From: Streptomyces sp. NBC_00461
GTDB taxonomy: Bacteria; Actinomycetota; Actinomycetes; Streptomycetales; Streptomycetaceae
Length of the DNA stretch: 64,000 nucleotides
Direction of reading: 5' to 3'
NCBI RefSeq assembly: GCF_036013935.1
Contig: NZ_CP107902.1
Coordinates: 10,015,001 to 10,079,000, forward strand
The position numbers were made by a program, and so were the translations under genes. Below, in pieces: positions 7,697 through 15,781 of this stretch (within the stretch, counting starts at the first letter, position 1; the number at the start of each line of letters is the position of its first letter). Below the pieces are notes generated by a model that worked only from the letters and a program-made list of their open reading frames with translations, was not told the origin of the DNA and made no database searches.

Positions 7697-8923
7697 TCAG
7701 GGCAGGAGCGGCAGGCTGGAGCAGTTGGAGGCGGCGGGACGGGCGTTGAGCCGGTCGATGAGCCAGGAGATCGCGTCGCCCTGGTCGGCGAGCAGTGGGG
7801 CGAAGTGGTTGATCAGAGCGCGTCCCAGGTTGGGCAGGACCACGGGTTTGTAGGCGACGTCGGCACCCTTCGCACACCAGGCGGCGGCGAGGCGTCGCGC
7901 CTGCGCGTGAGGCACGAGGTCGTCGCCGGTGCCGGTGGCGACCCGCACCGGTGACGCGGGTTTCATCGTGCCGATCCGCTGCTCGTCCAGGAAGGCCTTC
8001 AGCGCCGGCTCGGACTGGATGATGTCGCTGACGGATCGCCCGTCCGTGGTCCAACCGGTGCTGTGCACCGAGTTGTAGGCGAGCAGCGCGTCGCCCACGC
8101 ACATCGTCGACAGATCCTTGAGAGCCGCCCGGCCCGCGGCGTTGAGGTGGGCGTCGGCGATCGGCCGGAGGGCGGGGTCGGACTGCAGGAAACCGTTGAC
8201 CGACCAGCCCAGCGCACCCGCCAGGTCGCTGCCGTCAATCGCCTTGGTGACCTCCGTCAGGTCGGCCGGCGGGGCGCCCGAGTAGGTTCCGGCAAGGGTG
8301 ACGTCGGGAGCGTAGGAGGGCTGCAGTTCGGCGGCCGCAGCGGTCGCGCCGCCGCCCTGGCTGTAGCCGAACAGCGCCACGCGCGAACCGGATGTGATCG
8401 AGGTGCCCGGCAGGGAGCGTGCCGCACGGACGGCGTCGAGGACGGCGTGGCCCTCGTCCACTCTGTTGACGTACGTGTGCAGCCGGTCGGTCGCACCCAG
8501 GCCCGGGTAGTCGGTGACGACCACGGCGATGCCCTTGGCCAGCAGGCGGTAGACGGCCAGGTCCTCGTAACCGACCGAGACCGTCCGGCCGTTGAACCGG
8601 AGCGGGTGCTGCATCCCGAGGGAGGCCGCGCACTGGTCGCCCTGACCCATGGTGCCGGGCGCCACGGCGACCAGGGGCCGTGCTCCGCTGCCCTTCCATG
8701 CGGCGGCCGGTTCGATGTAGGCGCCGGTGACCGCCACCGGACGGCCTCCCGAGTCGGTGGACTTGTACATCAGGCGGGTGGCCGTGCCCGGCAGCGGCCC
8801 GTCGATGCCCGGCAGGCTCAGCGCGAGGGGAAGGGGCTCGCTGCGCACCAGGGCGCCGTCGGCCGAGGGCAGGTCGGCGGGCGGGGTGTAGAACTCCGGG
8901 ATCGTCACACCGCGGGAGACCAC
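7697..8923 (-). CDS. Secretory lipase-like alpha/beta hydrolase with damaged or unusual start
   Basis: 408 residues from GTG 8923. The fold is that of the secretory lipase (LIP) family: nucleophile elbow LFGYSQGGGA, acid Asp in ATGTGDDLVPH, and His near the C-terminus in LINHFAPL. Paired Cys residues are consistent with secretion. In frame upstream of the GTG is a clear signal-peptide core and cleavage region (LLAVAVSTATCLGVSS, then LPATAVQPAG). That stretch has no ATG, GTG or TTG and is cut off by an in-frame TAG at 9020-9022. The chitinase stop is only 24 bases further up. So either translation starts at a rare CTG (9004), or the 5' end was lost or mis-sequenced. Starting at 8923 would give a protein without an export signal. 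Confidence 0.75.
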   Translation of the reverse strand: MVSRGVTIPEFYTPPADLPSADGALVRSEPLPLALSLPGIDGPLPGTATRLMYKSTDSGGRPVAVTGAYIEPAAAWKGSGARPLVAVAPGTMGQGDQCAASLGMQHPLRFNGRTVSVGYEDLAVYRLLAKGIAVVVTDYPGLGATDRLHTYVNRVDEGHAVLDAVRAARSLPGTSITSGSRVALFGYSQGGGATAAAAELQPSYAPDVTLAGTYSGAPPADLTEVTKAIDGSDLAGALGWSVNGFLQSDPALRPIADAHLNAAGRAALKDLSTMCVGDALLAYNSVHSTGWTTDGRSVSDIIQSEPALKAFLDEQRIGTMKPASPVRVATGTGDDLVPHAQARRLAAAWCAKGADVAYKPVVLPNLGRALINHFAPLLADQGDAISWLIDRLNARPAASNCSSLPLLP

Positions 8924-9010
8924 GGGACCGGCCGGCTGAACGGCAGTGGCCGGCAGGGAGCTGACGCCGAGACACGTGGCGGTGCTGACGGCGACGGCCA
9001 GCAGATATGG

Positions 9011-9034
9011 CGGCGCCGGCTACGGACGGCGCCG
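9011..9034. terminator. Hairpin after the chitinase gene
   Basis: An 8-bp perfect stem (CGGCGCCG / CGGCGCCG, loop GCTACGGA) lies 12 bases after the chitinase stop, and its left arm overlaps the upstream end of the lipase frame. It probably terminates or attenuates chitinase transcription. Confidence 0.55.
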
Positions 9035-9045
9035 CCCTGTGGCTG

Positions 9046-10278
9046 TCAGCAGGCCCCCTCGTCCTGCCACGGCCCCCAGTCGGAAGCGGTCGGCGCCTCG
9101 TTCTGGGTCCACCACTTGGCCTTCCAGTTGTGCTTGTTGTACGAGGCCTCGTTGCCGGCGGTGTAGACCGCGCTCGAACTCCATGCCGTCTTGCACCCGT
9201 TGGGCGTCGGCGTCGGCGTCGGCGTCGGCGTGGGAGTGGGGGTGGGTGTGGGCGTCGAGGACGGCGGTGTGGCGCCCGCGAACTTCACCGAGTACTTGGC
9301 GAAGTCCCAGGAGTTCTGCGCCACGCTGGAGCAGGTGCCGGAGGTGCGCCCGCCGTTGTCGACCGGAGAGCACTGGCGGTCACGGTTCAGGGACCAGAAG
9401 GTGAAGCGGTCCATGTGGTGACCGGTGGCGTAGTCCAGCACGGTCTGGAAGTCGGCCTGGCTGAACACCTCGCCGGTGTCGCTGCGCCCGTTCATCCCGG
9501 AGAAGCCCTCATGGGCGTAGGCCGTGGCCTGGTCCCAGCCGAACGTCGACTGGAGGATGGAGTTGAAGTTGGTGAGCGCGCTCGTCTGCGAGGCCGCGCC
9601 GTTGAAGCCGCCGTCGAACGGCATGATGGAGAAGTTGTTCGGCGTGAAGCCCTGTGACTTCGCCTCCAGCAGCATCTGCTTGCCGAACCAGCCGGTGCCG
9701 TCGGCCGTGCCGGCCGTGGTCACGGAGACGTACAGGCCCGGGTTGTTCTGCTGGAGTATCTTGGCCGCGCCGATCTCGTTCTTGATCGCCGCCGTGTTCT
9801 CGTACTCCGGTTCCTCCAGGTCGAAGTCGATCGCGTGGAGGCCGTACTTGGTGATGACCTGCTGGTACGCCGCTGCCGTCGCCGCCGCGTCCGAGCATGT
9901 CTGACCGAGCTTGGTGCCCCCGTATCCGCCGATGGAGACGGACACGTCGCCGCCCCTGCCGCGGATGGTGTTGATGACCGACTGGACGGCGGTGTCCGAG
10001 GAGACCGGGGCGGTCCCGCCCCAAGTGGGCGAGCATCCGCCGCCGTTGGGGGCGAGGACGAAGGCGAGCTGGAAGGCCTTGAGCCCCGTGGCGTCCATGA
10101 TGGCGGCCGGGTCGGGCGGGTCGTTGTCGAGCGGCATCAGGTAGGGGGCCGCCGCGTACCAGCGGTTGTCGAGCGCGTTCGTCGCGCCCGAGGCGTTGCC
10201 CGCTACCAGGGCTGTGGTGCCCGCGGCGGTGAGTCCGACGGCGGCTGCTGCGCCCAGACATGCGCGAAGACGTCTCAC
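9046..10278 (-). CDS. Secreted GH18 chitinase with C-terminal chitin-binding module
   Basis: 410 residues from GTG 10278, with GGAGG seven bases upstream. The signal peptide ends around GNASGA (residues ~27-32). The GH18 domain has the substrate motif VSISIGGYGG-like SVSIGGYGG and the catalytic DFDLEE, the DxDxE core with Glu as the acid. The first Asp of the usual DGxDxDxE is replaced by His. A (TP)n linker at about 340-360 leads to a CBM5/12 chitin-binding module with its aromatic residues (NWKAKWWTQNEAPTASDWG). It degrades chitin outside the cell. Two DasR-type operators lie upstream, so it should be induced by N-acetylglucosamine or chitin products. Confidence 0.93.
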   Translation of the reverse strand: MRRLRACLGAAAAVGLTAAGTTALVAGNASGATNALDNRWYAAAPYLMPLDNDPPDPAAIMDATGLKAFQLAFVLAPNGGGCSPTWGGTAPVSSDTAVQSVINTIRGRGGDVSVSIGGYGGTKLGQTCSDAAATAAAYQQVITKYGLHAIDFDLEEPEYENTAAIKNEIGAAKILQQNNPGLYVSVTTAGTADGTGWFGKQMLLEAKSQGFTPNNFSIMPFDGGFNGAASQTSALTNFNSILQSTFGWDQATAYAHEGFSGMNGRSDTGEVFSQADFQTVLDYATGHHMDRFTFWSLNRDRQCSPVDNGGRTSGTCSSVAQNSWDFAKYSVKFAGATPPSSTPTPTPTPTPTPTPTPTPNGCKTAWSSSAVYTAGNEASYNKHNWKAKWWTQNEAPTASDWGPWQDEGAC

Positions 10279-10342
10279 GGTGTGCCTCCGGTGGGGTGGG
10301 GGAATGCCTCAGCTTCCTGCTGTCCGGTGACGACGTCCACGC

Positions 10343-10358
10343 TTTGGACTAGACCAAA
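10343..10358. promoter_or_regulatory. DasR-responsive element (dre)-like site 1
   Basis: TTTGGACTAGACCAAA, a near-perfect palindrome with the TGG-N6-CCA spacing of DasR sites, 65 bases upstream of the chitinase GTG and between it and the divergent TPR gene. Confidence 0.7.
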
Positions 10359-10366
10359 TGCGTTCT

Positions 10367-10378
10367 TGGTCTAGACCA
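10367..10378. promoter_or_regulatory. DasR-responsive element (dre)-like site 2
   Basis: TGGTCTAGACCA, a perfect 12-bp palindrome identical to the core of the DasR consensus and to the classical Streptomyces chitinase promoter repeat. It sits 24 bases (centre to centre) from site 1, a bit over two helical turns, so two dimers could bind side by side. Confidence 0.82.
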
Positions 10379-10459
10379 TGCAATTCCTTTGCGTTGCGTC
10401 CGCTCCCGGCCGGGGGTGGGGGTTGTGCGTTACGGGCGATGTGCGGTATTTCGTGATTG

Positions 10460-12154
10460 ATGAGCTACTACGACCTCGGCAGCCACGGTCGGCGCGTGAC
10501 GACATCGTCCTCCGAGGCGCAGACGTGGTTCGACCGTGGACTGAACTGGACCTACGCCTTCCATCACGAAGAGGCCGTCCGATGTTTCGAGGCCGCCGCT
10601 GCGGCGGATCCCGACTGCGCCATGGCCGACTGGGGCGTGGCCTACGCACTGGGCCCGAACTACAACAAGCCCTGGGAGTTCTTCGACGAGCGGGAACTGG
10701 CGCGGACGGTCGAGCGCACCCACGCCGCGGTACAGCGCGCGCACACCAAGGCCGTCGCTGCCACCCCGGTCGAACGGGCCCTCGTCGACGCCCTGCGCGC
10801 CCGCTATCCGCAGGAGCGGGCCCCTGCCGTCGAGGACTGCTCCGTGTGGAACACCGACTACGCCGACAGCATGCACGCGGTCCACCGACTCGCCCCGGAC
10901 GACCTCGACGTGGCCACCCTGTACGCCGACGCCCTGATGAACCTGACCCCATGGCAACTGTGGGACATCCGTACGGGCACACCCGCCGCGGGCTCGCGCA
11001 CCACGCAGGCCAGGGCCGTCCTTGAGCGGGCGCTCGCCACGGAGGGGGGCGCGCGGCACCCGGGCCTGCTCCACATGTACATCCACCTGATGGAGATGTC
11101 GCCGACCCCCGAAGCCGCCCTGCCGGCCGGTGACCGGCTGCGCGGACTGGTCCCGGACGCCGGACATCTGCAGCACATGCCGTCACATCTGGAGGTGCTC
11201 TGCGGCGACTACCGCCGGGTCGTCTCCGACAACGACACGGCGATCGAGGCCGACGAGAAGTTCCTCGCCAGGGGTGGGGCGATGAACTTCTACACCCTGT
11301 ACCGATGCCACAACCACCACTTCAAGATCTATGGTGCGATGTTCCTCGGCCGCTTCCAGGACGCCGTCGATGCGGTGCACCGGCTCGAAAAGGCCGTGCC
11401 CGAGGACCTGTTGCGGGTACAGAGCCCACCCATGGCGGACTGGCTGGAGGGCTTCCTCGCGATGCGGGTGCACGTGCTCATCCGCTTCGGCCGCTGGGAC
11501 GACATCCTCGGCCTTCCGCTGCCCGCCGACGCGCGGCTCCACTGCGTGAGCACCGCGATGCTGCACTACGCACGCGGGGTCGCCCTCTCGGCCACCGGCC
11601 GGATCAAGGAGGCCGACGCCGAGCGCGCGCTCTTCCACGACGCGGTCACCCGCGTCCCGGAAACCCGGATGCTGTTCAACAACACCTGCGCGGACATCCT
11701 GGCCATCGCCGCGGCGATGCTGGACGGCGAACTCGACTACCGCAAGGGCAAGCGAGAGGCGGCGTTCGCGGCACTGCGCCGGTCGATCGAGCTGGACGAC
11801 GGTCTCCCGTACGACGAGCCGTGGGGCTGGATGCAGCCCACCCGGCACGCCTACGGGGCGCTGCTCCTCGAACAGGGCCTGGTCGCGGAGGCCGAGGCCG
11901 TCTACCGCGCCGACCTGGGCCTCGACGACACCCTGCCGCGCGCCCGCCAGCACCCGGCCAACGTCTGGGCCCTGCACGGCTTCCACGAGTGCCTCGTGCG
12001 GCTCGGCAAGGACGGCGAGGCGCGGATCGTGGCCCAGCAGCTGAAGATCGCCGCGGCGACGGCGGACGTACCGATCGAGGCCTCCTGCTTCTGCCGTCTG
12101 GAGACCGTCCCGAACGTCACCGCCGTCGATCCCTGCTGGGACCAGGAGGCCTGA
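10460..12154 (+). CDS. Large TPR-repeat protein of unknown function
   Basis: 564 residues from ATG 10460; a TTG three bases earlier is possible. No strong ribosome site is seen. Helical repeats with TPR spacing recur throughout, for example HHEEAVRCFEAAAAADPDCA near residue 35, LGRFQDAVDAVHRLEKA, and LLEQGLVAEAEAVYRADLGL near the end. Conserved-looking histidine-rich segments (HMYIHLMEMSPTPEAA, HLQHMPSHLEVLCGDY) are not explained by TPR structure and might bind metal. There is no signal peptide or membrane segment. It is divergent from the chitinase and shares the DasR-site region, so co-regulation is possible. Homologous proteins are usually annotated only as TPR-containing. Confidence 0.8.
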   Translation: MSYYDLGSHGRRVTTSSSEAQTWFDRGLNWTYAFHHEEAVRCFEAAAAADPDCAMADWGVAYALGPNYNKPWEFFDERELARTVERTHAAVQRAHTKAVAATPVERALVDALRARYPQERAPAVEDCSVWNTDYADSMHAVHRLAPDDLDVATLYADALMNLTPWQLWDIRTGTPAAGSRTTQARAVLERALATEGGARHPGLLHMYIHLMEMSPTPEAALPAGDRLRGLVPDAGHLQHMPSHLEVLCGDYRRVVSDNDTAIEADEKFLARGGAMNFYTLYRCHNHHFKIYGAMFLGRFQDAVDAVHRLEKAVPEDLLRVQSPPMADWLEGFLAMRVHVLIRFGRWDDILGLPLPADARLHCVSTAMLHYARGVALSATGRIKEADAERALFHDAVTRVPETRMLFNNTCADILAIAAAMLDGELDYRKGKREAAFAALRRSIELDDGLPYDEPWGWMQPTRHAYGALLLEQGLVAEAEAVYRADLGLDDTLPRARQHPANVWALHGFHECLVRLGKDGEARIVAQQLKIAAATADVPIEASCFCRLETVPNVTAVDPCWDQEA

Positions 12155-12263
12155 GCGCCGCGGAACACCCCCTGCGAGGCGCGGCCCGGTGCGCGGTACG
12201 GGTTTTCCGGGCTTTGTCACGATTCACGGGTGTTCGGCGTCGTACGACTGATCCGCTCGCTCC

Positions 12264-12638
12264 GTGGCCCCGCAGCACAGGAGGCGGCCGGGCGCGTGGG
12301 CTCGTCCGGGCTCGGTGGAGGACCCGCCGGTGGCGGTGGGGCAGCTGCGGACGCTGACGGCCGGGATCGGCACGACGCTCGACGAGGCCACGACCTGTGC
12401 CGAACCGACCCGCGTCGTAGTCGCGCGGCTCGGCTGCTCGGCGGCGGTGATCCGGGGCGACGGAGCGAACGTCACCGGCCACGAGGCGATCGCCGGCGAC
12501 GCGGACGCCCTGCCCGATGCCCGGTGGGCAGCCGCCGGCGCCTGGGACACGGTGGCCCCGTCCGTCGACGGCGGGCGCGGGCAGGCGTCGCCCATCCGGC
12601 CGTCGGCCGCTCCCGCCCCGCGCTCCACGTGCCCCTGA
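12264..12638 (+). CDS. Small hypothetical protein, unrecognised
   Basis: A 124-residue frame from GTG 12264, just after the TPR gene. Nearly every codon ends in G or C through the whole frame, which supports real coding. I recognise no domain. The middle (residues ~22-80) looks folded (VGQLRTLTAGIGTT, VVVARLGCSAAVIRG), while the ends are low complexity. It could be a gene remnant: the N-terminus is arginine/proline-rich and the stop runs straight into the tandem repeat at 12644. A GTG near 12331 is an alternative start. Confidence 0.4.
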   Translation: MAPQHRRRPGAWARPGSVEDPPVAVGQLRTLTAGIGTTLDEATTCAEPTRVVVARLGCSAAVIRGDGANVTGHEAIAGDADALPDARWAAAGAWDTVAPSVDGGRGQASPIRPSAAPAPRSTCP

Positions 12639-12643
12639 CGCCG

Positions 12644-12792
12644 CTGGTCGTGGCGGTTCACCGGGCCCGCTGATCCCGACGCTTCACCGGACCCCCCTGG
12701 CCGAAGCGGATCACCGCACCCACTGATCCCCGCGGGCCGCCGGACCCCACTGGTCGCGGCGCTTCACCGGACCCCGCCGATCCCGGCGCAAC
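12644..12792. repeat. Degenerate 26/27-bp tandem repeat, five copies and a partial
   Basis: Units start at 12644, 12670, 12697, 12723, 12750 and 12777 (partial). Each begins CTGGTC/CTGATC and ends near CACCGGACCC. Lengths alternate 26 and 27, and units 1, 3 and 5 (CTGG) alternate with 2, 4 and 6 (CTGA or CCGA), so the array has a higher-order period of about 53 bases. The array fills the gap between the small frame and the stop of the SGNH hydrolase. Confidence 0.8.
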
Positions 12793-12794
12793 GT

Positions 12795-13583
12795 TCAGCC
12801 CGCGTGCTGCGGCGTCACCGGGCCGGGAACGGGCCGTTTCGCCGTGAAACCGTCGCCCGGCACATGTCCCCGCAGTCGCCGCCACAGCCAGGGGCCGACG
12901 TGGTCCATGGCCCAGCGCACATCGGCCCCGAGCGCCTGCCGGGCGGTGACGGGGGAGCGCGGAGGCAGCGGTTCGGTCCAGTCGTCGTAGCCGGGCAGAC
13001 CGAACGTGTGAGCCATGCCGGCGGCGATCCGTGCGTGCCCGATCGGGCTCGCGTGCAGCCGGTCGTCGCTCCACAGACGCGGATCGGCGGTGAACGGGTG
13101 CGGGAAGACGTCCAGCACGACGACGCCGTGTCGCGCCGCGATGACGCGCACCCGCTCGTTGAGGTCGAGGATCCGGGGCCGCACCCGGCGCGCGACCGGA
13201 GAGATCTTGCCCAGGTCCGGGAAGGTCATGGTGGCGACACGAGCACCCGCCGCGGTCAGCCGCGCGAACGTCTCCTCGATGTTCGCGGCGACCGACTCGG
13301 GGTCGTAGCGCGGTCGTACGACGTCGTTCATGCCTGCCGTCACCGTCACCAGGTCCGGCCGCAGCGCGAGGGCGGGGGCGAGCTGATCCGTCCTGATCTG
13401 CGTGCTGGTCTTGCCCCGCACGGCGAGATTGCCGTAGGTGAGTCTTGGCTGCGCCTGCGCGAGGATCTCGGCGAACCGGTCGGCCCAACCGCGGTGCCCG
13501 CCCGCCGGACCGGGGTCGCCTATGCCCTCCGTCAGACTGTCGCCGATCGCGACGTAGCGCAGATACGGGTGCGAGACGGTCAT
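12795..13583 (-). CDS. SGNH/GDSL hydrolase
   Basis: 262 residues from ATG 13583. Block I is AIGDSLTEGIGD (nucleophile Ser near residue 15), block III is TAGMND with the oxyanion Asn, and block V is DDRLHASPIGHARIA with the catalytic Asp-x-x-His. Gly of block II lies in NLAVRGKTS. No signal peptide is present, so it is a cytoplasmic esterase or lipase-like enzyme of unknown substrate. It lies 33 bases downstream of the LacI regulator on the same strand and may be co-transcribed with it. Confidence 0.9.
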   Translation of the reverse strand: MTVSHPYLRYVAIGDSLTEGIGDPGPAGGHRGWADRFAEILAQAQPRLTYGNLAVRGKTSTQIRTDQLAPALALRPDLVTVTAGMNDVVRPRYDPESVAANIEETFARLTAAGARVATMTFPDLGKISPVARRVRPRILDLNERVRVIAARHGVVVLDVFPHPFTADPRLWSDDRLHASPIGHARIAAGMAHTFGLPGYDDWTEPLPPRSPVTARQALGADVRWAMDHVGPWLWRRLRGHVPGDGFTAKRPVPGPVTPQHAG

Positions 13584-13616
13584 GCCGGATGATTCTATCT
13601 TCAGTACATCCCGAGT

Positions 13617-14621
13617 TCAGACCCGCACGGTCGACCGGCGCTCCCGCATGTGCGGTGCGCACAGCACCCGCTTCTTGCGCACCCGCTTGCCTTCGATCGC
13701 CGCGACGGTCAGCCGCGCCGCCTCCGCCGCGATCTCGCCGAGGCCCCAGTCCACCGTGGTCAGGGGAGGCGTGAGCACCCGCGACACCGGATGGTCGTCG
13801 AAGCCGACCACGGAGACGTCCCGGCCCACCTCCAGCGAGTCCTCGGCCGCGGCCGCGTACACCCCGTACGCCAGCGAGTCCGAGAAGCAGAACACGGCCG
13901 TCGGCGAGTGCGCGCTCTGCAGGACGCGCCGCGCTACCGCCGTCGCCTCGCTCAACTCCTGTGGACAGGGCACCAGTTCGGCCCGCAGCCCGAGCCGGTC
14001 GGCCGCCTCGCCGACATAGACGTCGGCCGGCCGGTCCGGTGTGCTCGGCCGGGTCGGCGTCAGGACGGTCACCCGGCGGTGGCCGAGTCCGTGCAGATAC
14101 TCCATCACCGTGTCGATGCCCGAACGGTTGTCGAAGATGACCTGGCCGGCCGTCCGGGCCCGGCTCAGGGAGTCGCCGACGGCCACCACCGGCAGTGCCT
14201 CGGCGATCGCCGCCCAGCCTTTCGCCGAGGGGTCCACGGGAGACACCAGCAGCGCGTCGACCCGCTGGTCGCGCAACTGCTTGGCGAGGACCAGCTCCCG
14301 GTCGGGGTCACCTCCCGCGTCCAGGATCAGCGCGTACCGGTCACCGGCCAGCAACTCCCGGCCGATGGCCGCCATCAACTGCTGCTGCCACAGGTCCTGG
14401 AGGTCGCCCGCGAGGACGCCGACCATGCTGGTGCGGCCGCTGGCCAGCGCACGGGCGATGGGATCGGCCTCGTAACCGAGCTCGGCGGCGGCCCTGCGCA
14501 CCCGCTCCTCCGTCTCCTTGGAGACGTGCTTGCCGCGCAGGGCATAGGAGACGGCTGCGGTGGAGAGGCCCGTGGCCTCGGCCACCTCCCGGAGGGTGGT
14601 GCGCTTGGTGGGCCTGGCCAT
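13617..14621 (-). CDS. LacI-family transcriptional regulator
   Basis: 334 residues from ATG 14621 (MARPTKRTTLREVA). The N-terminal helix-turn-helix is TLREVAEATGLSTAAVSYALRG, followed by the hinge helix (IARALASGRTSMVGVLAG). The remainder is a periplasmic-binding-protein-like effector domain. It is divergent from the amidohydrolase and dioxygenase pair, and several LacI-style palindromes lie between them, so it probably represses that pair and itself. The ligand is unknown. Confidence 0.92.
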   Translation of the reverse strand: MARPTKRTTLREVAEATGLSTAAVSYALRGKHVSKETEERVRRAAAELGYEADPIARALASGRTSMVGVLAGDLQDLWQQQLMAAIGRELLAGDRYALILDAGGDPDRELVLAKQLRDQRVDALLVSPVDPSAKGWAAIAEALPVVAVGDSLSRARTAGQVIFDNRSGIDTVMEYLHGLGHRRVTVLTPTRPSTPDRPADVYVGEAADRLGLRAELVPCPQELSEATAVARRVLQSAHSPTAVFCFSDSLAYGVYAAAAEDSLEVGRDVSVVGFDDHPVSRVLTPPLTTVDWGLGEIAAEAARLTVAAIEGKRVRKKRVLCAPHMRERRSTVRV

Positions 14622-14742
14622 GCCGCGAAGCCTACCGGGATGCGCGCACGTCGGGGGCACACGGCCCGCCGCCCACGTCCCCGAAAGCCTGTCAGCAGCC
14701 GCGAGACGGCCTTGGCCGCAGTGCCTCCGGATCTCCGAACCC

Positions 14743-14800
14743 TTGACAGACCTCTTTGTTAAGCGGTTAAGTTAACCGCATAAGTGAAACGCTTAACAAA
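14743..14800 (+). promoter_or_regulatory. Promoter with overlapping LacI-type operators
   Basis: A consensus -35 TTGACA sits at 14743-14748. Over the expected -10 region lies a perfect palindrome CGGTTAAGTTAACCG (14764-14778). It is nested between 11-bp inverted arms TTTGTTAAGCG (14755-14765) and CGCTTAACAAA (14790-14800). Three AA-N-CG-N-TT-like half-site pairs, typical of LacI operators, can be read. A repressor bound here would cover the promoter of the genes at 14849 and 15782. The block is AT-rich against its surroundings. Confidence 0.75.
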
Positions 14801-14848
14801 CCGTGGCCAATCGTTCCAACCACTTGCCCGCCCAGAGGACCGCCCCGC

Positions 14849-15769
14849 GTGCCCATCGACGTTCACCAGCACATCTGGCCGCCCGCCCTCATCGAGCTGC
14901 TGCGCTCCCGCACGACACCCCCCTGCCTGGACGGCTGGACCCTGCACCTGACGGGCGAACCGCCCTACACCGTCGACCCGGCCGACCACGACATCGTGGC
15001 CCGTACCCGCCTCGCCGCCACCGACGGTCTCGACCTGGCCCTGGTGTCCCTCTCCAGCCCCCTCGGCATCGAGGGCCTCCCGGCCGCCGAAGCCGCCCTG
15101 CTGCTGGCCGCGTTCCACGACGGCGCCCTCGCCCTCCCCGCACCCTTCGCCGTGTGGGCCTCCTGCTGCCTGTCGGCACCGGACCCCGACGCCGTGGAAC
15201 GCGAACTGCGGCGCGGCTGCGTGGGCCTCCAGCTCCCCGCCACAGCACTCCTCGACGCCGAGGGCTGGGCCCGCTGCGCACCACTCCTCGACCTCCTCGC
15301 CCGCCACGACAAGCCTCTGTTCGTCCATCCCGGCGCGGCCCCGCCCGCCCCCGGCACCCCACCGTGGTGGCCCGCCCTGGTCCCGTACCTGCAGCAGATG
15401 CACGCCTCCTGGTACGCCTTCCGCGCCTTCGGCCGCGCTCGACACCCGCGACTGCGCGTCTGCTTCGCCGCGCTCGCGGGCCTCGCACCCCTGCACGGCG
15501 AACGGCTCGCCGCCCGGGGCGGAGGGCGCGGCGAGATCGACTTCGACGTGTTCTACGAGACCTCCTCCTACGGCACCCGAGCCGTCGACGTACTCGTCCG
15601 CACCGTCGGCATCGACGTGATCGTCAGCGGCAGCGACCGCCCCTACGCACCGCCCGCCCTCCCCGACCTCGGCGCGGACGCCGCCCTCCACGCGCTGCGC
15701 ACCGCCAACCCCGCACGTCTGCTGCACGGCCGCACCCGAATCCCCGCCCCCGTGCCCACGCAGCCCTGA
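14849..15769 (+). CDS. Amidohydrolase-family metal-dependent hydrolase
   Basis: 306 residues from GTG 14849. The N-terminal metal motif is MPIDVHQHIW (HxH), a further metal His lies in KPLFVHPG, and the conserved Asp is in VSGSDRPY near residue 265. This pattern is that of the TIM-barrel amidohydrolase_2 family (ACMSD/ligJ-like hydrolases or decarboxylases). The protein is cytoplasmic. It is followed 12 bases later by a cysteine-dioxygenase-like gene and controlled by the LacI regulator upstream. The pairing suggests a small catabolic or detoxifying route for a thiol or sulfur-containing carboxylic acid, which is inference only. Confidence 0.82.
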   Translation: MPIDVHQHIWPPALIELLRSRTTPPCLDGWTLHLTGEPPYTVDPADHDIVARTRLAATDGLDLALVSLSSPLGIEGLPAAEAALLLAAFHDGALALPAPFAVWASCCLSAPDPDAVERELRRGCVGLQLPATALLDAEGWARCAPLLDLLARHDKPLFVHPGAAPPAPGTPPWWPALVPYLQQMHASWYAFRAFGRARHPRLRVCFAALAGLAPLHGERLAARGGGRGEIDFDVFYETSSYGTRAVDVLVRTVGIDVIVSGSDRPYAPPALPDLGADAALHALRTANPARLLHGRTRIPAPVPTQP

Positions 15770-15781
15770 GAGGAGCCACTC

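Noticed and set aside
12644..12792. CRISPR array
   Set aside because: Units are contiguous with no unique spacers, diverge from each other, and there are no cas genes.
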